Assembly (NCBI GenBank): GCA_963422595.1
Contig: OY730298.1
Coordinates: 1,426,001-1,490,000, forward strand
Length of the DNA stretch: 64,000 nt
Direction: 5' to 3'
Source: G963422595 sp963422595
GTDB lineage: Bacteria > Pseudomonadota > Gammaproteobacteria > UBA4575
Under the pieces are notes generated by a model. The model made no database searches and was not told the origin of the DNA. It saw nothing but the letters and a program-made list of their open reading frames with translations. Of this stretch, positions 1 through 6,555 are shown piece after piece. The position numbers were made by a program, and so were the translations under genes. How positions within the stretch are numbered: position 1 is the first letter of the stretch; each line of letters begins with the position of its first letter.

Positions 1-326
1 TTTCCTTTGAGCGTTATAAGAACTTCTCTCACGTCTGGATAGCAGTCTAATTTTGAATGTGTTTCTAGGATATTTTTCTTGACTGCCTCATCATTTACGC
101 CATATACATCGCAGGCAAAATCAAGAGCATATTTCCGAATTGTTTCATAACTAGTATGGCGATTCATTAAGCTTAATTGTGACGAATATTGCAGTCGTTT
201 GGCTCTCCAAAGCTTATATATGACAAGGGCGTTTTTACCAAGTTGATTACGATATTCCTCAAATGGCAAGTAAGTATCTAAAAGAGCGCCGTAGGCATTA
301 AATACACATGCTTTAATTTTTTTCAT
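1..326 (-). CDS. Haloacid dehalogenase type II family protein (3' part cut by window edge)
   Basis: The first 108 residues are present; the gene runs off the left edge. A GAGGAAG ribosome binding site lies just before the ATG at 326. The N-terminus KACVFNAYGALLD followed by LWRAKRLQYSSQLSLM matches the L-2-haloacid dehalogenase branch of the HAD superfamily. In that family the first Asp of the FDxYGTLFD motif is the nucleophile that attacks the substrate. Here the codon is AAT, so Asn replaces it, and the usual Thr is Ala. The protein is therefore probably not a normal dehalogenase or phosphatase. Family assignment is firm; function is unknown. Confidence 0.75.
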   Translation of the reverse strand, partial: MKKIKACVFNAYGALLDTYLPFEEYRNQLGKNALVIYKLWRAKRLQYSSQLSLMNRHTSYETIRKYALDFACDVYGVNDEAVKKNILETHSKLDCYPDVREVLITLKG

Positions 327-677
327 GCTTAGCTTCCTCGTTTTAAATACCAAAAAATTATGAATAGAGTAAGGTTGACTATATTGTATTTAGCTAGCTT
401 ATCTGGTTAGCATAATTTTTTCTTGTTACTTTGTGGAATAAATACTTGAACATGTTTTTTCATGGAGCGCCTGCAATTAGTATGAGGCAATATTTAACAT
501 GGATAAATAGGTTGACCAAGTGTATGAAGAAGCTCATACAAAATAAACGCGCTTAGCAAAAAAGTCCTGGACTTTACGACCAAGGCTTTTATGAGGGGGT
601 GTAGTTTCTACTCCAGTTCCTGAGAGTCAAAGACATCCCAATTGCGTCCTGCAAAACTAATCTATTTTAACGCTTAT
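327..677. other. Intergenic region without recognisable gene
   Basis: AT-rich spacer between two leftward genes. I see no convincing open frame, tRNA or strong hairpin. It should hold the promoter of the HAD gene and the 3' end of the Met-rich protein transcript. Confidence 0.5.
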
Positions 678-1283
678 TTATTTAGTGTTTGTAGCATCTG
701 CAACTATGGGTGCTGCAAACATAGCCTCAAACATTTTCTGATAGGTCTTGGGGTCCATCATCCACGTTGAACTTTCTTGTTGCCATGTGGAATCCATTAG
801 TCTATACATCGGTTGATAGAACTGAGGATCCATCGAAGCAGTCATCCATTGCATGTAAAAGGCAGGGTTCATGTATGCATACATGAATTTGTACGTTTGT
901 GGATTCATCGAAGCCGTCATCCAATTAGTGTATATCTGAGGATTTATGAACTGAGTAAATGCGTTCATCATTTTGGCTGGATTGCTTATGCCTGTCATCC
1001 ACACGTTCCACTGCTTGGGCTCCATTGAGCATTGCATCATCGCTTGTGTGGTTTGTGGGTTATTTACTAATGCCATCAATTCCGCAAATTTAGCTGGATC
1101 CGCCATGGTAGTAGCCATTACTTCAAGATCTGTAAACGCAGCTGGAATATTGCAACCAGAAGATGCAGATTCTTTATATTTTTGTGTTTGGCTTTTTTCA
1201 AGGTCACTAAATACCGGTGAGATGTAGAATGAGAGAACACTAAATAATAATGTTGCTAATATTGTTGTCTTAGATAGTTTCAT
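678..1283 (-). CDS. Secreted methionine-rich repeat protein
   Basis: A 201-residue protein. I place the start at the ATG at 1283, with AGGA 8 nt upstream, rather than at the in-frame GTG two codons earlier. Residues 1-27 form a signal peptide (KLS, a hydrophobic stretch, SPVFS). The mature part has one CN motif near its N-terminus and then a run of 12-13-residue units, each opening with NP or DP and rich in Met, Tyr, Trp and Phe, for example NPQIYTNWMTASM and NPAFYMQWMTASM. I recognise no named domain. Clustered Met in a periplasmic protein suggests copper binding or an oxidant sink, but this is inference. It stands alone, divergent from the glycosyltransferase pair. Confidence 0.7.
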   Translation of the reverse strand: MKLSKTTILATLLFSVLSFYISPVFSDLEKSQTQKYKESASSGCNIPAAFTDLEVMATTMADPAKFAELMALVNNPQTTQAMMQCSMEPKQWNVWMTGISNPAKMMNAFTQFINPQIYTNWMTASMNPQTYKFMYAYMNPAFYMQWMTASMDPQFYQPMYRLMDSTWQQESSTWMMDPKTYQKMFEAMFAAPIVADATNTK

Positions 1284-1467
1284 AACCACTTTCCTATAAT
1301 AAAATATTAATAATATAAGAATATAATAATATATTTTTTAACATGTGTTAACAGATAATTTTGATGTATCTATAAATTTTACATTGGTAGGATATGATGG
1401 TAAATTAATCAATATTTTAAACTTCGCATAATATATATTATGTTAAATAAAATGGTTTCGGTCAGAT

Positions 1468-2142
1468 ATGCCAAAATTGTCTGTCATTATTCCTGTGCTT
1501 AATGAAGAATACTTTCTTGCTAAACAGCAAGAAATATATAAATTCTTCCTTAAGCAAGGCCATGAAGTTATTATTGTAGATGGTGGTAGTTCAGATAAAA
1601 CTGTACAAATCGCTGGTCTAATTGGCTGTAAGATATTTATCACAAAACCAGCACGTGGCCACCAATTGCATTTTGGTGCTAAACAGAGCTTAAATGAAAT
1701 CCTCTTGTTTCTACACGCTGATACATTTTTACCTCAAAATGCTATTAAACTAATTTGTATTGCACTTACTTCTGCTGCCAATTATTGGGGTCGATTTGAT
1801 ATATCTTTCTCTAGTTCAAAGTTGATTTTTCAAATTATTGCGTGGTTTATGAATAAACGTAGTTGTCTATCTGGAATCGTGACAGGAGACCACGCGTTAT
1901 TTGTAAAAAGAGCAAGCTATTTTAGTTGTGGTGGATTTCCCGATTATCCAATTATGGAAGATATCGAGATTAGTAAACGCCTTAAGAAGATCGCTTCCCC
2001 TATCTGTTTAACTGATGAAGTAGTCTCTTCATGTCGAAAATGGGAAAAACAAGGAGTACTTAAGACGATCATTAAAATGTGGAGTTTACGCATATTATTT
2101 TTTTTTGGCATATCAACAAAAACACTGGCCGAGTTTTATTGA
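1468..2142 (+). CDS. Family 2 glycosyltransferase, rSAM/selenodomain-associated transferase 2 type
   Basis: 224 residues. The N-terminus KLSVIIPVLNEE and the following VDGGSSDKT are the nucleotide-sugar-binding motifs of GT-A glycosyltransferases, and LFLHADTFLP carries the metal-binding acidic motif. Length and the GDHALFV/MEDIEISKRL region fit the TIGR04283 family, which usually travels with the TIGR04282 family as here. A C-terminal hydrophobic stretch (RILFFFGIST) suggests membrane association. The acceptor is unknown. The next gene starts 5 nt after this stop, so the two are probably translated together. Confidence 0.8.
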   Translation: MPKLSVIIPVLNEEYFLAKQQEIYKFFLKQGHEVIIVDGGSSDKTVQIAGLIGCKIFITKPARGHQLHFGAKQSLNEILLFLHADTFLPQNAIKLICIALTSAANYWGRFDISFSSSKLIFQIIAWFMNKRSCLSGIVTGDHALFVKRASYFSCGGFPDYPIMEDIEISKRLKKIASPICLTDEVVSSCRKWEKQGVLKTIIKMWSLRILFFFGISTKTLAEFY

Positions 2143-2147
2143 ACTAA

Positions 2148-2816
2148 GTGATACGATCTAAAGCTGTTATCTGCTTTTGTAAATATCCTGAAGCTGGCGT
2201 GGTAAAGTCTCGCCTATCTGCGGATTTAGGTGCGGAATGCGCAGCGAATATTTATAAAAAAGTACTGGAAAAAGTCATACAAAATATTTGTATTTGTATA
2301 AGAGAATTTGAAGTATTTTTATATTGTTGTCCAGATATTAACTACTCTTTGTTCAATTATTATAAAGAAAATTATAACCTATCATTACACAATCAGATTG
2401 GAAATGATTTAGGAACACGCATGTATAATGCGATGAGTTATCACCTAAGTATTACTGATGCACATGTCGTATTAATTGGATCGGACTGTCTTGAGATTAA
2501 TTCTGATTATATTAATAATACATTTGGAGCGCTAGAGTCTGGGAATGATCTTGTGCTTGGCCCCACTTTGGATGGCGGTTATGCCTTGATTGGCGCAAAT
2601 AAAATTGATGTATCTATCTTTAGTGATATCTCTTGGGGCACCAGTAGCGTGTTACGCCAAACAAAAAGAAAAATTAACACCCTAGAATGGAAATTTACTT
2701 GTATGCCAAGTATACGAGATATTGATACATTAGCTGACTACCAATATTTCTCCCGACATAAAAAATTTAAGCATTTGTTTTTAGATATAAATAAAAAACA
2801 TACACTATCCTGTTAA
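2148..2816 (+). CDS. TIGR04282/DUF2064 family nucleotidyl- or glycosyltransferase
   Basis: 222 residues, GTG start 5 nt after the previous stop with no clear ribosome binding site, indicating translational coupling. The N-terminus ICFCKYPEAGVVKSRL is the diagnostic opening of the rSAM/selenodomain-associated transferase 1 family; LIGSDCLEI and GPTLDGGYALIG are its GT-A-like substrate and metal motifs. The family is commonly paired with TIGR04283 proteins, but its substrate is not established. No radical SAM gene is visible next to it here. Confidence 0.8.
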   Translation: MIRSKAVICFCKYPEAGVVKSRLSADLGAECAANIYKKVLEKVIQNICICIREFEVFLYCCPDINYSLFNYYKENYNLSLHNQIGNDLGTRMYNAMSYHLSITDAHVVLIGSDCLEINSDYINNTFGALESGNDLVLGPTLDGGYALIGANKIDVSIFSDISWGTSSVLRQTKRKINTLEWKFTCMPSIRDIDTLADYQYFSRHKKFKHLFLDINKKHTLSC

Positions 2817-3076
2817 CTGCCAACTCTATACATGGCTATTAATTTTTGATTCCATTATATATTCGCTGATGTAGCGATGCCGCGCTAAGCTAATGTTTTA
2901 GACCTCTAAATTCCGCTCAACTAATCTGGGCAGATGATGTACGGAGTGCTGATAACAGCAGCATAATTAATTGGCCATTTCTTGAAAAATTGCCACCTGT
3001 AATTAGTTAATCTTACACTTTGGTATCTTTTTTACCTTTAATTGACAGGTTACAAGCTTTTGCAATTATTTTTTTA
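2817..3076. other. Intergenic region before the ABC exporter leader
   Basis: No gene visible. AT-rich, it probably contains the promoter for the downstream exporter operon; no unambiguous -35/-10 pair stands out. Confidence 0.4.
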
Positions 3077-3138
3077 TACTGTCCCGTATTGGCAACGCTC
3101 TACCATCCAAAGGGACAGTAACTGTGATGGATGGAGGG
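3077..3138 (+). promoter_or_regulatory. Structured leader with two competing stems before the exporter operon
   Basis: TACTGTCCC (3077-3085) is perfectly complementary to GGGACAGTA (3112-3120). Inside its loop, CCATCC (3103-3108) is complementary to GGATGG (3129-3134), which adjoins the Shine-Dalgarno GGAGGG at 3133-3138. The two pairings cannot easily coexist, so this looks like an RNA switch controlling access to the ribosome binding site. It matches no riboswitch class I know. The pairing is seen directly; regulation is inferred. Confidence 0.4.
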
Positions 3139-3143
3139 TATAA

Positions 3144-3182
3144 ATGAGAATTTTTAAAAGTAAGTATATTGATAAGCCATGA
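3144..3182 (+). CDS. 12-residue leader peptide coupled to the ABC ATPase gene
   Basis: ATG at 3144 follows a strong GGAGGG ribosome binding site and encodes MRIFKSKYIDKP. Its TGA overlaps the ATG of the ABC ATPase gene (ATGA), so ribosomes ending the leader can re-initiate. The exporter gene has no strong ribosome binding site of its own, so the leader probably sets its translation rate. Confidence 0.5.
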   Translation: MRIFKSKYIDKP

Positions 3183-4102
3183 CTGATCATGCCTTATCAA
3201 TACATGGGCTTAGCAAGATCTATAATAATGAAGTCTCTGCTTTGGACAATATATATCTAAAAGTAAAAATGGGCGATTTCTTTGCGCTGCTTGGACCAAA
3301 TGGCGCAGGAAAATCTACATTAATCGGTATCGTAACTTCTTTAATAAATAAATCTGCAGGAAAGGTTCGTGTAATGGGTTACGACATTGATACCCATTTT
3401 TCTCAAGCTAAAAGCAAGATAGGAGTAGTCCCTCAAGAATTCAATTTCAATAACTTTGAACCGCTTATGGAAATTGTCAAAAGCCAAGCTGGTTACTTTG
3501 GGTTAAATAAAGGGTTGGCACTCGAAGCAACTGAAGATTGCTTGGATAAACTGGGTTTATGGGAAAAGCGTAAAGATACTCCGAGAGAGCTTTCAGGGGG
3601 AATGAAACGCAGACTTATGGTTGCACGCGCATTAGTACATAATCCTAAATTGCTAATCTTAGACGAACCTACTGCAGGGGTTGATATCGAAATTCGCAGG
3701 TCAATGTGGGAATTGTTACAAACTATAAATATGGCTGGAAAAACGATAATTTTAACAACTCATTATCTTGAAGAAGCGGAAAATCTGTGTCGAAATATTG
3801 CAATTATAAATCATGGTAAAATTATCGTAGATACTTCAATGCGTAACTTTCTTGAAAGACTAAAAGAAGAAAGCTTTATTCTTTACTTACGACACCCGAT
3901 ACAAAATCCTCTAAATCTTCAGGGTTATAGTTATGAGGTTCTTGATGGTAGAACACTTGAAGTTACACTGTCCAACCAAAAGACGCTTTATGAATTATTT
4001 AGTGTTTTAAATCAACAGGGAGTTGCAGTACTAAGCATTAAAAATAAAACTAGTCGTTTAGAAGAATTGTTTTTTACTCTTATAAAAAATTCTTCTGGAT
4101 AA
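3179..4102 (+). CDS. ABC-2 exporter ATP-binding protein (YadG-like)
   Basis: 307 residues. Walker A GPNGAGKST, signature LSGGMKRR, Walker B LLILDEPTAG and the H-loop TTHYLEEAE are intact, so this is an active ABC ATPase. It belongs to the DrrA/CcmA/YadG group that pairs with an ABC-2 membrane protein. Residues after about 240 form the usual regulatory tail. The permease gene follows after 7 nt. Substrate unknown: drugs, polysaccharide or lipid are typical for the family. Confidence 0.88.
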   Translation: MTDHALSIHGLSKIYNNEVSALDNIYLKVKMGDFFALLGPNGAGKSTLIGIVTSLINKSAGKVRVMGYDIDTHFSQAKSKIGVVPQEFNFNNFEPLMEIVKSQAGYFGLNKGLALEATEDCLDKLGLWEKRKDTPRELSGGMKRRLMVARALVHNPKLLILDEPTAGVDIEIRRSMWELLQTINMAGKTIILTTHYLEEAENLCRNIAIINHGKIIVDTSMRNFLERLKEESFILYLRHPIQNPLNLQGYSYEVLDGRTLEVTLSNQKTLYELFSVLNQQGVAVLSIKNKTSRLEELFFTLIKNSSG

Positions 4103-4109
4103 CTATACT

Positions 4110-4883
4110 ATGACACTTACGAAGCAATTCATTGCCCTTCGAACCATTTTTGTAAAAGAAGTTCGTCGTTTTGCGCGGATTTGGATTCAAACTATATTGC
4201 CATCAGTGATCACAGTAGTTTTATATTTTGTAATCATGGGGCAACTTATTGGGTCACAGATTAGCAGTGTAAATGGCTACCCTTATATCGAATTTATTGC
4301 CCCAGGATTGATAATGATGAGTATTATTACGAATTCCTATGCAAATGTTGTTTCATCTTTCTATAGTTCCAAATTTCAACACCATATAGAAGAAATGTTA
4401 GTATCGCCAATGCCAAACTACATTATTATTTTGGGGTTTATGCTAGGTGGTATTGCACGCGGCATTACAGTGGGAATAACTGTCACCTTGACGACATTGT
4501 TTTTCACCAGGCTGCAAATTCACAGCATAGTTGTCGTATTATTTACATTGGTATTAACCGCAGCCCTATTTTCAGTTGCTGGGCTAATTAACGGAATATT
4601 TGCAAAAAGTTTTGATGATATTTCTATTATCCCGACTTTTGTGCTTACCCCTTTAACCTATCTTGGAGGAGTTTTCTTTGGTATTGATATGCTTCCAAAT
4701 TTTTGGCAGCAAGTTTCGTTAGCAAACCCTATCCTTTATATGGTAAATAGCTTTAGGTTAGGTGTTCTTGGTATTTCAGACGTGGGTTTAACAACATCAA
4801 TGTCTGTAATTATAGGGTTTTTAGCGATATTGTTTTTGACGTGCCTTTATTTGCTCAACAAAGGAATAGGTATTCGTACTTAA
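4110..4883 (+). CDS. ABC-2 type exporter permease (YadH-like)
   Basis: 257 residues with about six membrane segments. The N-terminal cytoplasmic helix with KEVRRFARIWIQTILPSVI and the motif FVLTPLTYLGGVFF between late helices are typical of the ABC-2 family (YadH, NodJ). It forms the membrane channel for the ATPase encoded 7 nt upstream. The operon ends here, and fur lies convergently downstream. Substrate not predictable. Confidence 0.88.
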   Translation: MTLTKQFIALRTIFVKEVRRFARIWIQTILPSVITVVLYFVIMGQLIGSQISSVNGYPYIEFIAPGLIMMSIITNSYANVVSSFYSSKFQHHIEEMLVSPMPNYIIILGFMLGGIARGITVGITVTLTTLFFTRLQIHSIVVVLFTLVLTAALFSVAGLINGIFAKSFDDISIIPTFVLTPLTYLGGVFFGIDMLPNFWQQVSLANPILYMVNSFRLGVLGISDVGLTTSMSVIIGFLAILFLTCLYLLNKGIGIRT

Positions 4884-5094
4884 AGGATAAGAAAGACTCA
4901 ATGCCAAAATTAATTTCTTCCATGACGACTGCAAGCCCATTACGGTTCCAGCAGATTAAATTTTAGCGGTGAGAGTCAGAAAACGCTGGCAGCTAGCTCA
5001 ATGATTAATACCTGAATTCACGCGCTACTTTTACCTATGAATAGCATGTGATTGTTACGCATCTCAGGTAGACATCCTGGTTTTTTCCTTATAA

Positions 5095-5520
5095 TTACCC
5101 GCTTTTTTGTTGACAATTTTCATTACTACATATTCCATAAATGATTAGGGAATGATCTGAAATTCGAAAGCCATTTTGTGCGGCAATTTCTTTTTGTTTA
5201 GTTTCGATCGATTCATCAACAAATTCAACAATTTTCCCACATTTTACGCATATTAGATGGTCATGATGTTTACCTCGCTCTAATTCAAATACTGCTTGAC
5301 CTGTTTCAAAATTATGTCGGATTACTAATCCAGCACTCTCAAATTGTGTAAGCACTCTATAAATCGTCGCAAGGCCAATTTCTTCACCTACATTTAATAA
5401 AACTCTATAGATGTCTTCTGCACTCAGATGTCTTTTATCAGAGTTTTCAAGAATCTCTAAGATTTTCATTCTGGGTAATGTTACTTTCAGCCCTGCCCGT
5501 TTGAGATCTTGATTTTGCAT
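5095..5520 (-). CDS. fur: Ferric uptake regulator
   Basis: 141 residues, full length for Fur. The N-terminal winged helix contains GLKVTLPRMKILEIL and GLATIYRVLTQFE (recognition helix). HHDHLICVKCGKIVEF carries the His-rich metal site and the first CxxC; a second pair, CSNENC, is near the C-terminus. Fur is an Fe(II)-dependent repressor of iron uptake genes. It is the last host gene before the GC-rich island, whose edge lies about 180 bp upstream of the fur start. Confidence 0.93.
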   Translation of the reverse strand: MQNQDLKRAGLKVTLPRMKILEILENSDKRHLSAEDIYRVLLNVGEEIGLATIYRVLTQFESAGLVIRHNFETGQAVFELERGKHHDHLICVKCGKIVEFVDESIETKQKEIAAQNGFRISDHSLIIYGICSNENCQQKSG

Positions 5521-5700
5521 TAATATATTTCAAGTTTTTTTATTGGCTATAATAATTTTTCTGCTTAATGTATTCAAGGTTTCTTACAAGCATCCTAACA
5601 GTTCAAAGCATATTATTTAAATTAGCGAAACAAACAGCTACGTAGCCATGCTTCTATGTCATTTGAGGGGATTTTTGCATGGAGTTATATGTTGATTTAG

Positions 5701-6337
5701 GCTGACTATAAGAATGGCGATGAGCGCGAGTTCTCCGTCCGGGATCTCGAATATGTCCGCGACTTGGGGTTGGTCGCGCTCGACAGCCCCCTGCGAATCG
5801 CCAACCCCGTCTACGCGGAAGTGGTGCCACGCGAGCTCACATACGCGGCCCAAGTAGGACTGGTCGAGGAGACGGACTGGTACGTACATGCCGACGGGCG
5901 ACTGGATGTAGTCAAGCTGGTGGCCGCATTCCAAGGGTTTTTTCGCGAGCATTCCGAGCATTGGGTAGAGCGGTTCGACTACCAGGAAGTGGGTCCTCAA
6001 CTGCTGCTGCAGGCCTTTCTCCAGCGCGTTGTCAATGGCGGCGGACGCATCGAGCCCGGGAGTACGGCTTGGGGCGCGGTCGGACTGATTTGCTCATCGT
6101 CTGGCCGGCGAGTGGCCGGACACAGCGCTTCGTCGTCGAATGCAAGGTCCTCCATGAGCACCGAGGGCTTGGCCGGACCATCCGAGACGGCCTTGAGCAG
6201 ACCGCGCGGCATACATGGACCGCTGCGCAGCGGAAGCCGGGCACCTCGTGATCTTCGACCGCGACGCGGCAAAGAGCTGGGATGAGAGGGTCTACCATCG
6301 CGTGGAGTCCGCTACGGGACGGGACATCCATGTGTGA
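5701..6337 (+). pseudogene. AAA-like ATPase with PD-(D/E)XK nuclease domain, 5'-truncated and frameshifted
   Basis: Reading begins at the island edge without a start codon. The first frame (to about 6050) gives LRIANPVYAEVVPRELTY, typical of the C-terminal half of AAA ATPases of the AAA_35 type. A frameshift then leads into RTDLLIVWP and FVVECKVL, the D and ExK of a PD-(D/E)XK nuclease domain. A second frameshift near 6215 reaches HLVIFDRD, the usual closing strand. At least two frameshifts plus the missing N-terminus make it non-functional. Confidence 0.65.
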
Positions 6338-6417
6338 GGGATGTGAGACGCGACCGCCAAGCAGTGAGGCTGGGTAACCTATCCAGGGCGCTCACCGACT
6401 GGCGGCCGCGATGCTGT

Positions 6418-6454
6418 GCTATCGCAGTGCGCGATGCGCTATCGCAGTGCGCGA
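6418..6454 (+). repeat. 17-bp tandem repeat upstream of nirB
   Basis: GCTATCGCAGTGCGCGA occurs at 6418-6434 and 6438-6454, a 20-bp period (about two helical turns). It lies roughly 75-110 bp upstream of the sigma-54-like promoter, where an enhancer-binding protein such as NtrC would sit. It does not clearly match the NtrC consensus. Confidence 0.5.
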
Positions 6455-6527
6455 ACAACCGGCTCATGAACCACGACCTCCTCGGAGTGAACACCGTAAG
6501 ACCTTGATTGAACGTGCCTTTGAGTGC

Positions 6528-6543
6528 TGGCACGGTTGTTGCT
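6528..6543 (+). promoter_or_regulatory. Sigma-54 (-24/-12) promoter for the nitrate assimilation operon
   Basis: TGGCAC-GGTTG-TTGCT matches the RpoN consensus TGGCAC-N5-TTGCW exactly, with the invariant GG and GC 10 bp apart. Sigma-54 plus NtrC commonly drives nitrate assimilation genes under nitrogen limitation. Transcription should begin near 6554, only about 2 nt before the nirB ATG, which would make the message nearly leaderless or imply a later start. Confidence 0.55.
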
Positions 6544-6555
6544 TATTTAATCGGC

